Shown: positions 38,290-45,804 of the stretch, piece by piece
Layout: each line of letters opens with the position of its first letter
How positions within the stretch are numbered: the first letter of the stretch is position 1
Assembly (NCBI GenBank): GCA_964396165.1
Contig: CAYNEF010000016.1
Span: 10,700 to 74,699, forward strand
DNA from: CALCZU01 sp964396165
Lineage (GTDB): Bacteria > Bdellovibrionota > FAC87 > UBA2466
Direction: 5' to 3'
Length of the DNA stretch: 64,000 nt
The notes under the pieces: generated by a model
Told to the model about the DNA's origin: nothing
The model's input: only the letters and a program-made list of their open reading frames with translations
Database searches by the model: none
Position numbers and translations under genes: made by a program

Positions 38290-38829
38290 ATGGTTATGAA
38301 CTGTCCGTGTGGATTAGATAAATCGTATGAAAAATGCTGTGGGCCATTTATCGAAGGCAAAGCTCTTCCAGAGACTGCTGAACAGCTAATGCGTTCTCGC
38401 TACACTGCGTATACAAAAGTAAAAATTGATTACATTAAAGATACGCTCGCACCCGAATCCAGAAAAGGTTTTGATCTTGCGGGCACTCGCGAGTGGGCAG
38501 AGAAAGCAAAATGGAAAGGCTTAAAAATTGTCGCTACAGAAAAAGGCGGCCCCTCTGATGACACCGGCATGGTGGAATTTACCGCCACCTTCGAGCAAAA
38601 TGGTGAAGGCCTTGATCACCACGAAGTTTCCCAATTTAGAAAAACAGAAGAAGGCCAATGGCTCTTTGTAGACGGCGAAGCGCACACGCATAAAGAAGGG
38701 AAAGCGCACCACCACGAAGAGACGGCAAAACCTGTGACGATGGTTCGTGATCAACCTAAAATCGGCAGAAATGATCCCTGCAGTTGCGGCAGTGGCAAAA
38801 AATACAAAAAGTGCTGCGCGGCTAATTAA
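38290..38829 (+). CDS. YchJ-family protein with two SEC-C motifs
   Basis: The 179-aa protein has an N-terminal zinc motif CPCGLDKSYEKCCGPFI, a middle NTF2-like YchJ domain (AEQLMRSRYTAYTKVKIDYIKDTLAPESRK) and a C-terminal SEC-C (NDPCSCGSGKKYKKCC). A His-rich stretch (HTHKEGKAHHHEE) precedes the last motif. An alternative ATG two codons in (38296) cannot be excluded. Family function is not established. Confidence 0.93.
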   Translation: MVMNCPCGLDKSYEKCCGPFIEGKALPETAEQLMRSRYTAYTKVKIDYIKDTLAPESRKGFDLAGTREWAEKAKWKGLKIVATEKGGPSDDTGMVEFTATFEQNGEGLDHHEVSQFRKTEEGQWLFVDGEAHTHKEGKAHHHEETAKPVTMVRDQPKIGRNDPCSCGSGKKYKKCCAAN

Positions 38830-38859
38830 ATAAAATTTTACGTCTGAGTTTAAAAATAA

Positions 38860-38892
38860 AAAGAGCCTGTCGATTTTTCGACAGGCTCTTTG
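38860..38892. terminator. Bidirectional rho-independent terminator
   Basis: AAAGAGCCTGTCGA and TCGACAGGCTCTTT form a 14-pair perfect stem with a TTTT loop. It lies between the convergent YchJ-like gene and the lipoprotein at 38919; A and T runs flank both sides, so it can stop both. Confidence 0.9.
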
Positions 38893-38918
38893 TCTTATTT
38901 AAAATAGTTTAGTTGAAT

Positions 38919-39956
38919 TTAAGGTGTTAAATCATCTACAGCGCTGATGCCAGAGAAACTTAATTGGCTTGTGATTGTAGAATTCACACTGACGGCTTGT
39001 GCTGCTGTGATGAGATTGATTTTGGAATTAAAAGACGCCGTAGTTAAACCCGTACAAGCTGCTGCAGTGTTCGAGGGGCTTGTGGCACTATAGCAATTCG
39101 TATTGGTGAAACTGAGAGAGCCATTGCATGCTCCTGCAGTTGTTGTCTGCCCTGCCGTACCATCCACCAAAATTTCTGTCCCGTCGGAGATTAACCGAGT
39201 GCCGCAAGAAAGAGCGCCACTAGAACTTGTGGTACCAGCTCCACTTTCATTTGTTGAAGCATAAGTGAGTTGGTAGTTTTTTGTTGTCGCTGCAGAATCA
39301 GGAGCGTCCGAAAGTAAACGCATCACCTTTGTGCGAGAAGTGCTCGTAGAAAAAGATTCTAGATAAAGCAAATCCACTTGCTTGGTTGTTTTTTGAACAT
39401 CTGCGAAATAGCCAAACTTGTCTACGCCATTGGATTGAATCAAAAGTAGCGCGATATAAAAATGATCGCCCGATTCGCCCCACGCAATTCCTGATCCTGC
39501 GCCAGAGGCGTCGCCAGCGGATTGGTTAAAGAGATCTTTACACTGAATTTTTAAGGTCATGGTTTGAGAAACCGGCGCTCCTACTGTGATTGTCCAATCA
39601 GTTGCAGTAGCTGTTGTGCAATCGGGAGCTTTTGTGAATCTGGTATTTATTTCATCGTAGCGGGTTTTTAAATCTACTAGGGCTGCACCCATCACACCTT
39701 TACCCGAGGTGCCAGAAATTCCCGGAACGGTATTTTGAAAAAATTCCAACAAAATGCTCTGTGCTGTTGCGGCTCTTGCAGCCTCATGCGGATTTAAAAT
39801 AATTGCAGTGGGTGCAAGGCCCGCTGGCATCGAGTCTTCCACGTAAGTTTTCACATCTGGAATGATAGTGACACTGGAAGAAGTGGATTTTGAGCAATGA
39901 GCCAAAGCAAATACAAGTACACTGAGTATTAAAGAAACACGGCAGATATTTTTCAT
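38919..39956 (-). CDS. Hypothetical lipoprotein
   Basis: The 345-aa protein has a lipoprotein signal (SLILSVLVFALAHCSK). The mature part is Ser/Thr/Ala-rich with a helical segment (AARAATAQSILLEFFQNTVPG) and a central domain with a few Cys (KAPDCTTATATDW, KIQCKDLF). FYIALLLIQSNGVDKFGYFADVQKTTKQVDLLYLESFS is strand-rich. I recognise no family. Its style (lipobox, low-complexity Ser/Thr) resembles the other lipoproteins in this window. Confidence 0.8.
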   Translation of the reverse strand: MKNICRVSLILSVLVFALAHCSKSTSSSVTIIPDVKTYVEDSMPAGLAPTAIILNPHEAARAATAQSILLEFFQNTVPGISGTSGKGVMGAALVDLKTRYDEINTRFTKAPDCTTATATDWTITVGAPVSQTMTLKIQCKDLFNQSAGDASGAGSGIAWGESGDHFYIALLLIQSNGVDKFGYFADVQKTTKQVDLLYLESFSTSTSRTKVMRLLSDAPDSAATTKNYQLTYASTNESGAGTTSSSGALSCGTRLISDGTEILVDGTAGQTTTAGACNGSLSFTNTNCYSATSPSNTAAACTGLTTASFNSKINLITAAQAVSVNSTITSQLSFSGISAVDDLTP

Positions 39957-40091
39957 GATGGTTCCAAGGTTAGTGAGGTTGAATATTTATTTTAATATAC
40001 ATGACACTTTTTATCTAATTCCCCTTTTACTCCAGTAGAAACCAAGTCTATCCTTGACACTACGCACCGTATTTGCGATGAGTATCGCCCT

Positions 40092-40441
40092 ATGATCACG
40101 ACTGCAATCGCCTATAAAATTTTGAATCAGCTGCAAAACATCACGATTAAAGAGCACTTTGGCAGCGACGCTTTTTGCGCCAATAACCGCATGTTTGCGA
40201 CTGTCTGGAAGGACAAAAAAGAAGTGAATGTGCGTCTGCGCCCTTATGAGCAGCGAAAGTTCCTCATGATTGATGGCGAAGGGTTTGTGGCTATTAATAA
40301 TGCCTGGGGCAAGCAAGGGTGGACCAAGATACAGCTTGAGTTTGTGGAAGAAGCAGACTTCACAGCGGCAATTTTATCAGCCTACGATCAGTCAAAAGTG
40401 CCTTCTAAAAAAGTAAAGCGCATCAAGCTTAGAAAAAAGAA
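40092..40441 (+). CDS. MmcQ/YjbR-family protein, 3' end lost in gap
   Basis: About 116 residues are visible before the gap at 40442. NRMFATVWKDKKEVNVRLRPYEQRKFL and NNAWGKQGWTKIQLEFVEEADFTAAILSAYDQS follow the MmcQ/YjbR pattern (KxFAxxxxxxxVxLRxxxxE ... GWxxVxL). The Lys/Arg-rich end (KKVKRIKLRKK) suggests the stop is just inside the gap. Such proteins are small DNA-binding-like domains of unknown role. Confidence 0.75.
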
Positions 40442-40541
40442 NNNNNNNNNNNNNNNNNNNNNNNNNNNNNNNNNNNNNNNNNNNNNNNNNNNNNNNNNNN
40501 NNNNNNNNNNNNNNNNNNNNNNNNNNNNNNNNNNNNNNNNN
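40442..40541. other. Scaffold gap (100 N)
   Basis: There are exactly 100 N; the join cuts the YjbR-like gene. Confidence 1.
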
Positions 40542-40543
40542 TC

Positions 40544-40572
40544 TTGACTTTCACCTTGCGTAGTGTCATTAT
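40544..40572 (+). promoter_or_regulatory. Sigma70-type promoter
   Basis: TTGACT (40544-40549) and CATTAT (40567-40572) are separated by 17 bp. The predicted start falls about 15 bases before the ATG of the 74-aa gene at 40595. It probably drives the 40595-42580 gene string. Confidence 0.65.
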
Positions 40573-40594
40573 GAACTTGTAGGCAGGTGAACAA

Positions 40595-40819
40595 ATGGAA
40601 AGTTTAAAAGAAAACATCACGGTCTTGGGAACAACGAGAAGTGGCAAATACATTCACAAAGACCCCAAGCAAAACGAAGGCTTCAAAAAACAAGATCACA
40701 TGGATGCTTACCGCGCCCATGCAAAATTCTTGATGCACAACCAACTTGCACACACATCGTTAGAATCACACCTACAAGCCATGAACGAACATTATTTAAG
40801 AGCAGTAAACGCTCAATAA
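40595..40819 (+). CDS. Hypothetical 74-aa protein
   Basis: This hydrophilic, His/Lys-rich small protein begins MESLKENITVLGTTRSGKYI and has a helical C-terminal half (DAYRAHAKFLMHNQLAHTSLESHLQAMNEHYLRAV). An AGGTG ribosome site and a good promoter sit upstream, and a small lipoprotein gene with AGGAG follows 11 bp later. No family is recognised; support is from signals and context. Confidence 0.7.
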   Translation: MESLKENITVLGTTRSGKYIHKDPKQNEGFKKQDHMDAYRAHAKFLMHNQLAHTSLESHLQAMNEHYLRAVNAQ

Positions 40820-40830
40820 AAGGAGTACGT

Positions 40831-40959
40831 ATGAGAAAACAAATTATTTTTTACTGTGTCGCCACTTACTTTATCGCGTTTGTCTTGTCGATGTCGTCTT
40901 GCATGCAAGTCAAACCACAACAAAAGGCATTGGCACTAACAAAAATTATCGTGCGCTAA
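40831..40959 (+). CDS. 42-aa small lipoprotein-like peptide
   Basis: ATG 40831 follows AGGAGTACGT. The peptide has a basic start (MRKQ), a hydrophobic helix (IIFYCVATYFIAFVLS) and a lipobox-like MSSC at about residue 24, then 18 mostly polar residues. It ends six bases before the TIGR02147 gene. It may be a small lipoprotein or a leader peptide. Confidence 0.55.
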   Translation: MRKQIIFYCVATYFIAFVLSMSSCMQVKPQQKALALTKIIVR

Positions 40960-40965
40960 AATTTT

Positions 40966-41790
40966 ATGAACAAACCAGAAATATATAGCTACCACGATTA
41001 CAGACAGTACTTAAAAGATCGTGTGGAGTATGAAAAGTCGGTACAACCGCGCTTCTCCCTCCGTACACTTGCTGGCCTTGTAAAAGTAGCTCCTGGTTTT
41101 TTACCGATGCTTCTTTCCGGTAGCCGCTCTGTCACGAGCGAAGTGCTTGAGCGCATCGGCACAGAGCTTGGCTTAAATAAAGAAGAGCGCAAGTACTTGC
41201 AGGATTTAAGAACGATTGCAGAAAGCCCTTCTCAAGCATTGCGCTTACAAGCGCTCGAAGGTCTGCAAAAATCGAAAAGCTACGGGGAAAAAAATCCCCG
41301 CGAAGTAGAGATGCGCGAGTATTTGACACACTGGTTTAATGTCACCATTCGCGAAATGGTAAATTTAGAAGACTTTCAATTAGACGCAAAATGGATACGC
41401 TCTAGAATGCGGGTGAAAGTAAGTCTTTCAGAAGTAGAACAGGCGATAAAGTTTTTACTGGATAACGGCTTTATCAAAAAAACGGCGAATGGCAAAGTAG
41501 TCGTCGCCGAAAAAAAGTTGGAATGTACGGGAAGCGTATTGAGACTGGTGTTTAGCCAGTTTCATAGAGAGATGCTCAGTCTTGCATCAAACGCACTGGA
41601 TACGGTGCCGTATGAAGAAAGATCGATTACGGGACTGACGTTTCCGATACCAGCGAGCAAGTACAAAGAGATTTTTAAAATTTTAGATGAAACGCTGGAT
41701 CGCATTGATGCGATTTCAGCAGAGAGCAAGGGAAATGATTCGGTTTACCATGTCGGTATCTCGCTCTTTCCTTTAACGGAGAAAAAGTAA
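40966..41790 (+). CDS. TIGR02147 family (DUF4423) protein
   Basis: The 274-aa protein has the family signature: YSYHDYRQYLKDRVEYEK at the N-terminus, SLRTLAGLVKVAPGFLPMLLSGSR (helix-turn-helix-like, XRE style), LGLNKEERKYLQDL, then the DUF4423 body with VSLSEVEQAIKFLLDNGFIKKTANGKV (winged-helix-like) and LDRIDAISAESKGNDSVYHVGISLFPLT at the end. The family is common in Bdellovibrio-like bacteria and Fibrobacteres and is thought to be regulatory. Two paralogous lipoproteins follow, the first after one base. Confidence 0.92.
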   Translation: MNKPEIYSYHDYRQYLKDRVEYEKSVQPRFSLRTLAGLVKVAPGFLPMLLSGSRSVTSEVLERIGTELGLNKEERKYLQDLRTIAESPSQALRLQALEGLQKSKSYGEKNPREVEMREYLTHWFNVTIREMVNLEDFQLDAKWIRSRMRVKVSLSEVEQAIKFLLDNGFIKKTANGKVVVAEKKLECTGSVLRLVFSQFHREMLSLASNALDTVPYEERSITGLTFPIPASKYKEIFKILDETLDRIDAISAESKGNDSVYHVGISLFPLTEKK

Positions 41791-41791
41791 G

Positions 41792-42580
41792 ATGAAACAC
41801 ATATTACTCACAATCGGTTTAATCTTAAGTTTAAATGCCTGCGGCACCAAAGTCGGCACAGGAGCAGTGAATGTAGAGTTCACTAACAATACTGCGGGCG
41901 CAAGAGAAGCAGAAATGCAATCTGTCGGCATCAGAGGCTTGTGGAATGCACTTTCTTTACAAACAACTGCCCTACTCGGTGTGACTCCGACGATTTACCA
42001 GATGAAATTAGTTTCTTTTTACATTGTAGAAGATAAGGATCCTGTTACAGGAAATAACAGAGGATCAGGCGCACATATCTGGATAAGTAAAAATTGTGAC
42101 TCTGATCTCACCTATTGCGGTATTAACACGGCTTATACAAATGGGTACACGGCAGATTATTTTGATTTTGCCAGACCAAGTAGCGTCGTAAATTCCGAGT
42201 TTAACAATTACAAAAGAGATACTAAAGATTCCCAACTTGGAGCAGGCACTTATAACTACATCAGCATGGATTTTACAGGAAAAGTGTATGATGGTGATAC
42301 AACAGCAAACTTAAAGTTCGGAACAACTACTGCTAATGAAGTACGGGCACAAAATTATGCGCTCACTGTGAAATTGCCTGAACCACTTGTATTAGCAGAA
42401 GGTGAATCGTTCACGGTAAATTTGGCTTACTCTTTAGATAACCGTTACTATGCAAATGGCACGTATGTGCAGCCACCGGCGGAATTAACTAGTTCTCAAA
42501 AGTGGACCTGTAACGGCACAACAAGCAACATCCCTTGTATCGTCGAAGCAGAGTTCACTCCGACGATTACAAAGAAGTAA
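41792..42580 (+). CDS. Lipoprotein, paralogue of the next gene
   Basis: The 262-aa protein has a lipoprotein signal (TIGLILSLNACGTK). The mature domain has VGIRGLWNALSLQTTALLGVTPTIYQMKLVSFYIVED, KNCDSDLTYCGIN, NGYTADYFDFA and NYKRDTKDSQLGAGTYNYI.MDFTGKV, then a beta-rich C-terminus (LVLAEGESFTVNLAYSLDN). It starts one base after the TIGR02147 gene, so it is likely under the same control. I recognise no wider family. Confidence 0.88.
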   Translation: MKHILLTIGLILSLNACGTKVGTGAVNVEFTNNTAGAREAEMQSVGIRGLWNALSLQTTALLGVTPTIYQMKLVSFYIVEDKDPVTGNNRGSGAHIWISKNCDSDLTYCGINTAYTNGYTADYFDFARPSSVVNSEFNNYKRDTKDSQLGAGTYNYISMDFTGKVYDGDTTANLKFGTTTANEVRAQNYALTVKLPEPLVLAEGESFTVNLAYSLDNRYYANGTYVQPPAELTSSQKWTCNGTTSNIPCIVEAEFTPTITKK

Positions 42581-42671
42581 AAAAGTTTCTTAACCAAGAA
42601 AATCAAGCAAACCAAAAAACGCTTCATGGTGAAGCAAGTGGATTGGTGCGCTTAAAATGTACGGAGTACGT

Positions 42672-43487
42672 ATGAAAAACACGGAACAAACACTCAAACC
42701 AGTACTGATAGCAATCATCGCAAGCACAGCGCAACTCGGATGTGGAAAAAAATCCGATGGTCCAAGTGTGAACGTGCAGTTCACAAATCATTCTGCAAGC
42801 GAACAAAGAGCTGAATATGAAGCAGTTGGCATCAGAGGGCTAATGCGCGGGTTATCCATGCAGACGAGCAGCCTGCTAGGCATCACTCCCCGCATCTACC
42901 AAAAAAAGCTGGTAGCTTTTTACATGGTGGAAGCAATGGAAGCTGACGGAACCAACAAAGGAGCCGGGACACACATCTGGACCAATAAAAACTGTGACTC
43001 TGATCTCACTTACTGTGGAATTAATCCGGACCATGCCAATGGATACCTTGCAGACTACTTTGATTTTGCAAAAGGCAGTGCTGCAGTAAATGCCGATTTC
43101 AATTCCTACAAAAGAGACACCAAAGACTCGCAACTTGGCACTGGAACATACAACTACATCCGAATGGATTTCACAGGCAAAGTATTCTCTGACTCTGACA
43201 ATACTCCGAATTTGAAGTTCGGTGATGGAGAAGCACACGAAGTGCGCTCTCAAGATCACGCATTGCTTGTAAAACTGCCTGAGCCACTAGTGATTGAAAA
43301 AAACGATACGATCACAGTGGATTTGGCATACTCACTCGACAATATTTTCTATGCAGTAGGCGATAGAGAATCAAATTTACGTCCTAGCGAAGTCTCCGAT
43401 GAAGCCAAATGGACATGTGCTAATTCCGAAAGCGCCTCTGACTGTATAGTGGAAGTAGAATTCTCCCCAACGGTCACTAAAAAATAA
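42672..43487 (+). CDS. Lipoprotein, paralogue of the previous gene
   Basis: The 271-aa protein starts from ATG 42672 with GGAGTACGT upstream; an earlier in-frame ATG (42657) has no ribosome site. Lipobox QLGCGK. It repeats the previous protein block for block: VGIRGLMRGLSMQTSSLLGITPRIYQKKLVAFYMVE, NKNCDSDLTYCGIN, YKRDTKDSQLGTGTYNYI.MDFTGKV and LAYSLDN. This is a tandem duplication with clear divergence. Confidence 0.88.
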   Translation: MKNTEQTLKPVLIAIIASTAQLGCGKKSDGPSVNVQFTNHSASEQRAEYEAVGIRGLMRGLSMQTSSLLGITPRIYQKKLVAFYMVEAMEADGTNKGAGTHIWTNKNCDSDLTYCGINPDHANGYLADYFDFAKGSAAVNADFNSYKRDTKDSQLGTGTYNYIRMDFTGKVFSDSDNTPNLKFGDGEAHEVRSQDHALLVKLPEPLVIEKNDTITVDLAYSLDNIFYAVGDRESNLRPSEVSDEAKWTCANSESASDCIVEVEFSPTVTKK

Positions 43488-43510
43488 CTCTCTCACGTAC
43501 CACCACTAAT

Positions 43511-43565
43511 AACTTCCCCCAGCACTGCAGAGATTAAAAAAATCTGTATGGTTCTGGGGGAACTT
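43511..43565. other. Intergenic hairpin-forming element
   Basis: The arms AACTTCCCCCAG (43511-43522) and CTGGGGGAACTT (43554-43565) pair over 11 of 12 positions. Between them AGATT (43531-43535) and AATCT (43541-43545) form a second short stem. It begins 24 bases after the lipoprotein stop. No T-run follows, so it is not a typical terminator. An RNA structure or folded-strand recombination site are possibilities. Confidence 0.5.
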
Positions 43566-43604
43566 ATTGATGGCGCAGTTACGCCTAATAGTGAAAGCTA
43601 CCTA

Positions 43605-43622
43605 ACTCTGCACGTGCAGAGT
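43605..43622. repeat. 18-bp perfect palindrome, copy 1
   Basis: ACTCTGCACGTGCAGAGT occurs here; this copy is symmetric over 20 bp (43604-43623). It lies 117 bases after the stop at 43487 and before the toxin-antitoxin pair. Three further copies are at 44440, 44906 and 63119. Confidence 0.95.
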
Positions 43623-43749
43623 TCTCTATAAAAAACACGCTCCCCTCAGTTCGTAGCCAAGTTACCATTGCCAAGTTAATACACTCCCGATGTAACACGC
43701 GCTGTCAGCAATGCATTTGACAGCGATATATATCTAGTGAGTATATATA

Positions 43750-44067
43750 ATGAGTAGTACGAATATAATATCGGTCCAACGGCTAACGTTGGGCAGATCG
43801 AACCGTTTTGTTGTGGAACTAAAAATAAGAAAAGTAACACGGGACCTGAAATACCCGGAAGGTATTAAAGTAAATATGTCTTTAATTGATACTAAACAAA
43901 ATTGCATCAGACTACTGATAGACAACCATGCACCTTACGGATTTCATATTCACTATCGATTGCCCGAAGAACACGCGTACAGAGAAACGCTAAGTGTATC
44001 CAATTACAAAGAAGCGGCGGATTATTTTATTAGTATCGCAGAAAGGATTGCGGATGAAGAAGAATGA
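43750..44067 (+). CDS. tumE: TumE-like toxin (DUF6516 family)
   Basis: The 105-aa protein has RFVVELKIRKVTRDLKYPEGIKVNMSLIDTKQNCIRLLIDNHAPYGFHIHYR, matching the DUF6516/TumE pattern (YPxGIKfslxLID ... R.DNHxxkGhHxH). The C-terminus carries the helix YKEAADYFISIAERI. These are putative toxins paired with an HTH antitoxin. The next gene starts 14 bp before this one stops and encodes such an HTH protein. Toxin activity is inferred from the pairing. Confidence 0.75.
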   Translation: MSSTNIISVQRLTLGRSNRFVVELKIRKVTRDLKYPEGIKVNMSLIDTKQNCIRLLIDNHAPYGFHIHYRLPEEHAYRETLSVSNYKEAADYFISIAERIADEEE

Positions 44068-44440
44068 CATAATGGAAATTCATTTTGTTTCGTTGAGAGA
44101 CTTTTTTAAAAAAACACATGGCAAACAATCGCAAAATATCGTTTTATTTGAAAAAGTGGAAGGCTTTCGTACTTTTGCAAGTTCTCAAAAAATTGAATTA
44201 CTTTCAGTACTAGCCACAGAAGCTCCAAAGTCTATTTATGAACTAGCAAAACTTCTAGGTCGTACTTTTCCTTCCGTGTGGAAAGACTGCGTGGCACTTA
44301 AATCCATGGGGTTTATCAAACTTATAAAAAGTAACGACAATCGCGGTTCATTAAAACCCGAATTAATTTTTGCTTATAACGCCATCAAAGTCTTTCTGCC
44401 TCGTGGCGCTTATCAGATACAATTTTCAAAAGCTGCCTGA
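44054..44440 (+). CDS. tumA: TumA-like HTH antitoxin
   Basis: The 128-aa frame starts at ATG 44054; an upstream in-frame start (43994) would overlap the toxin far more. IELLSVLATEAPKSIYELAKLLGRTFPSVWKDCVALKSMGFIKLI is a winged helix-turn-helix of the HVO_A0114/TumA type. Residues 1-55 are less conserved. Its stop codon shares its last base with the second 18-bp palindrome. Confidence 0.75.
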   Translation: MKKNDIMEIHFVSLRDFFKKTHGKQSQNIVLFEKVEGFRTFASSQKIELLSVLATEAPKSIYELAKLLGRTFPSVWKDCVALKSMGFIKLIKSNDNRGSLKPELIFAYNAIKVFLPRGAYQIQFSKAA

Positions 44441-44457
44441 CTCTGCACGTGCAGAGT
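44440..44457. repeat. 18-bp perfect palindrome, copy 2
   Basis: ACTCTGCACGTGCAGAGT begins on the last base of the tumA stop codon. It is identical to copies 1, 3 and 4. Confidence 0.95.
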
Positions 44458-44508
44458 TCACCACCCTCACGAAAACTTTCTGGTCTGAGATATGCATTAA
44501 AATTTTGC

Positions 44509-44901
44509 ATGAACAGATTTATAAAAATCATTGCTGGGCTTGTTGCAATCGGGCTTTGGATGGTCGAAATGCAAGTGCCTGCCACAAAAATCAGCTTAGT
44601 AGGGGATCGCTATTACGTTCCCTCTATTGAGTGGGTAACCTGGTTGTCTTTTTTAGCAGGTGTGACCGCACTTCTTTCTGCACGAAAAAAGGCGAAACAT
44701 CCACGAAGGCTGACACTGGCGGCAGGGTTAGAACTTTTAGGGGGCGGTCTCATTGCTTTAGGCAGACACGATCCGATGTGGATGGCGGTGTGGAATCTCT
44801 CCTTAAGTGGCGTTCTATTGGTAACGGCGCTTTTTTCTCCCGCCCACAAGCTAGAAAGCAACGAGCCTATCAACCGGGAAGATTTACCGACGGCAGCTTA
44901 G
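44509..44901 (+). CDS. Hypothetical membrane protein
   Basis: The 130-aa frame starts from ATG 44509; an in-frame ATG at 44449 lies within the palindrome and is less likely. There are about four hydrophobic helices: FIKIIAGLVAIGLWMVEMQV, WVTWLSFLAGVTALLSA, LTLAAGLELLGGGLIAL and WMAVWNLSLSGVLLVTALF. The tail is polar (HKLESNEPINRE). No family is recognised. The third palindrome begins four bases after the stop. Confidence 0.65.
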   Translation: MNRFIKIIAGLVAIGLWMVEMQVPATKISLVGDRYYVPSIEWVTWLSFLAGVTALLSARKKAKHPRRLTLAAGLELLGGGLIALGRHDPMWMAVWNLSLSGVLLVTALFSPAHKLESNEPINREDLPTAA

Positions 44902-44905
44902 GACA

Positions 44906-44923
44906 ACTCTGCACGTGCAGAGT
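44906..44923. repeat. 18-bp perfect palindrome, copy 3
   Basis: ACTCTGCACGTGCAGAGT occurs four bases after the stop of the membrane-protein gene and 125 bases before the tRNA. Confidence 0.95.
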
Positions 44924-44989
44924 AGCCGTACACGCCTTTATGACGCCTTGCGCATTCCTCTAAATTAGCTTTGAATTTCCGTTACTCAA

Positions 44990-45018
44990 TTGACAACCCC
45001 GGCCCGCCGCAATAAGTT
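44990..45018 (+). promoter_or_regulatory. Sigma70 promoter of tRNA-Asp
   Basis: TTGACA (44990-44995) and TAAGTT (45013-45018) are 17 bp apart; the -35 box is a consensus match. The tRNA begins 30 bases downstream. Confidence 0.6.
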
Positions 45019-45047
45019 TTGTCCCTTAAACCAGCTTGTTGATTAAT

Positions 45048-45124
<77 letters not shown>

Positions 45125-45155
45125 GTTTTATTTAAATTTAAAATTAAGCTTAATA

Positions 45156-45572
45156 TTAATATTCAGCGACGTAGTCGCCTTTATGTTTCTTACCCGCATG
45201 ACAAACAGCCTCTATGTTGTGATCATCAGGATCTAATATAAAGGCACCGTAATAATTTTCATGGTACTTCATTCGTAAACCAGGCTTACCATTATCTTTT
45301 CCACCAGAAGCCAAAGAGGACCGATAAAATGCATCGACTTGCTCATGATTATCAGCCCTGAAAGCTATATGAAGTCGTGGTTCGTTACGTAAACCCTCAC
45401 TAATCCAAAAATCAGTTTGGTTGGAATCCTGCCACCCAAAAATCAAAACTCCTTGTTCATTTTTCTGGGGTACTTCCATTAATCTCTTGTATCCAAGAGG
45501 TGCCAGGGCATTGTCATAAAAGTGTACGCTTTTTTTAAGGTCGCTAACCTGAAGGGCGATGTGGTCAATCAT
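45156..45572 (-). CDS. VOC-family (glyoxalase-like) protein
   Basis: The 138-aa single-domain vicinal-oxygen-chelate protein has IDHIALQVSDLKKSVHFYDNALAPLGYKRL at the start, RLHIAFRADNHEQVDAFYR and YYGAFILDPDDHNIEAVCH at the end. His7 and the final Glu are usual metal ligands. This subgroup includes many proteins of unknown substrate. It is the first gene after the tRNA. Confidence 0.9.
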   Translation of the reverse strand: MIDHIALQVSDLKKSVHFYDNALAPLGYKRLMEVPQKNEQGVLIFGWQDSNQTDFWISEGLRNEPRLHIAFRADNHEQVDAFYRSSLASGGKDNGKPGLRMKYHENYYGAFILDPDDHNIEAVCHAGKKHKGDYVAEY

Positions 45573-45804
45573 TGGTTTGGAATAGAGGAGTTTGAGGGGT
45601 TTGCCAAGTTTGAGTTATGAGAATCGCTAGTGATGACTCGAAGCAGAAAGTCGGAACTTGTGCGATTATCCAACTACTTTGAATTTTTCATTTTTTTCTT
45701 AGATAATTTTTAAAGTTTAAAGAGCTTAGCTGCTTCGAGAGTAACAAGAAAACCTAAGAGTGTTACGCTTTCGGAAGGGGCTCGAGGTCTCAGGAGACTT
45801 GATA

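Noticed and set aside
40011..40316. 101-codon minus-strand open frame
   Set aside because: It overlaps the YjbR-like plus-strand gene, whose motifs are convincing.
43605..44923. 18-bp palindromes as a CRISPR or intrinsic terminators
   Set aside because: Spacing is irregular with genes between copies, and no T-run follows the stem.
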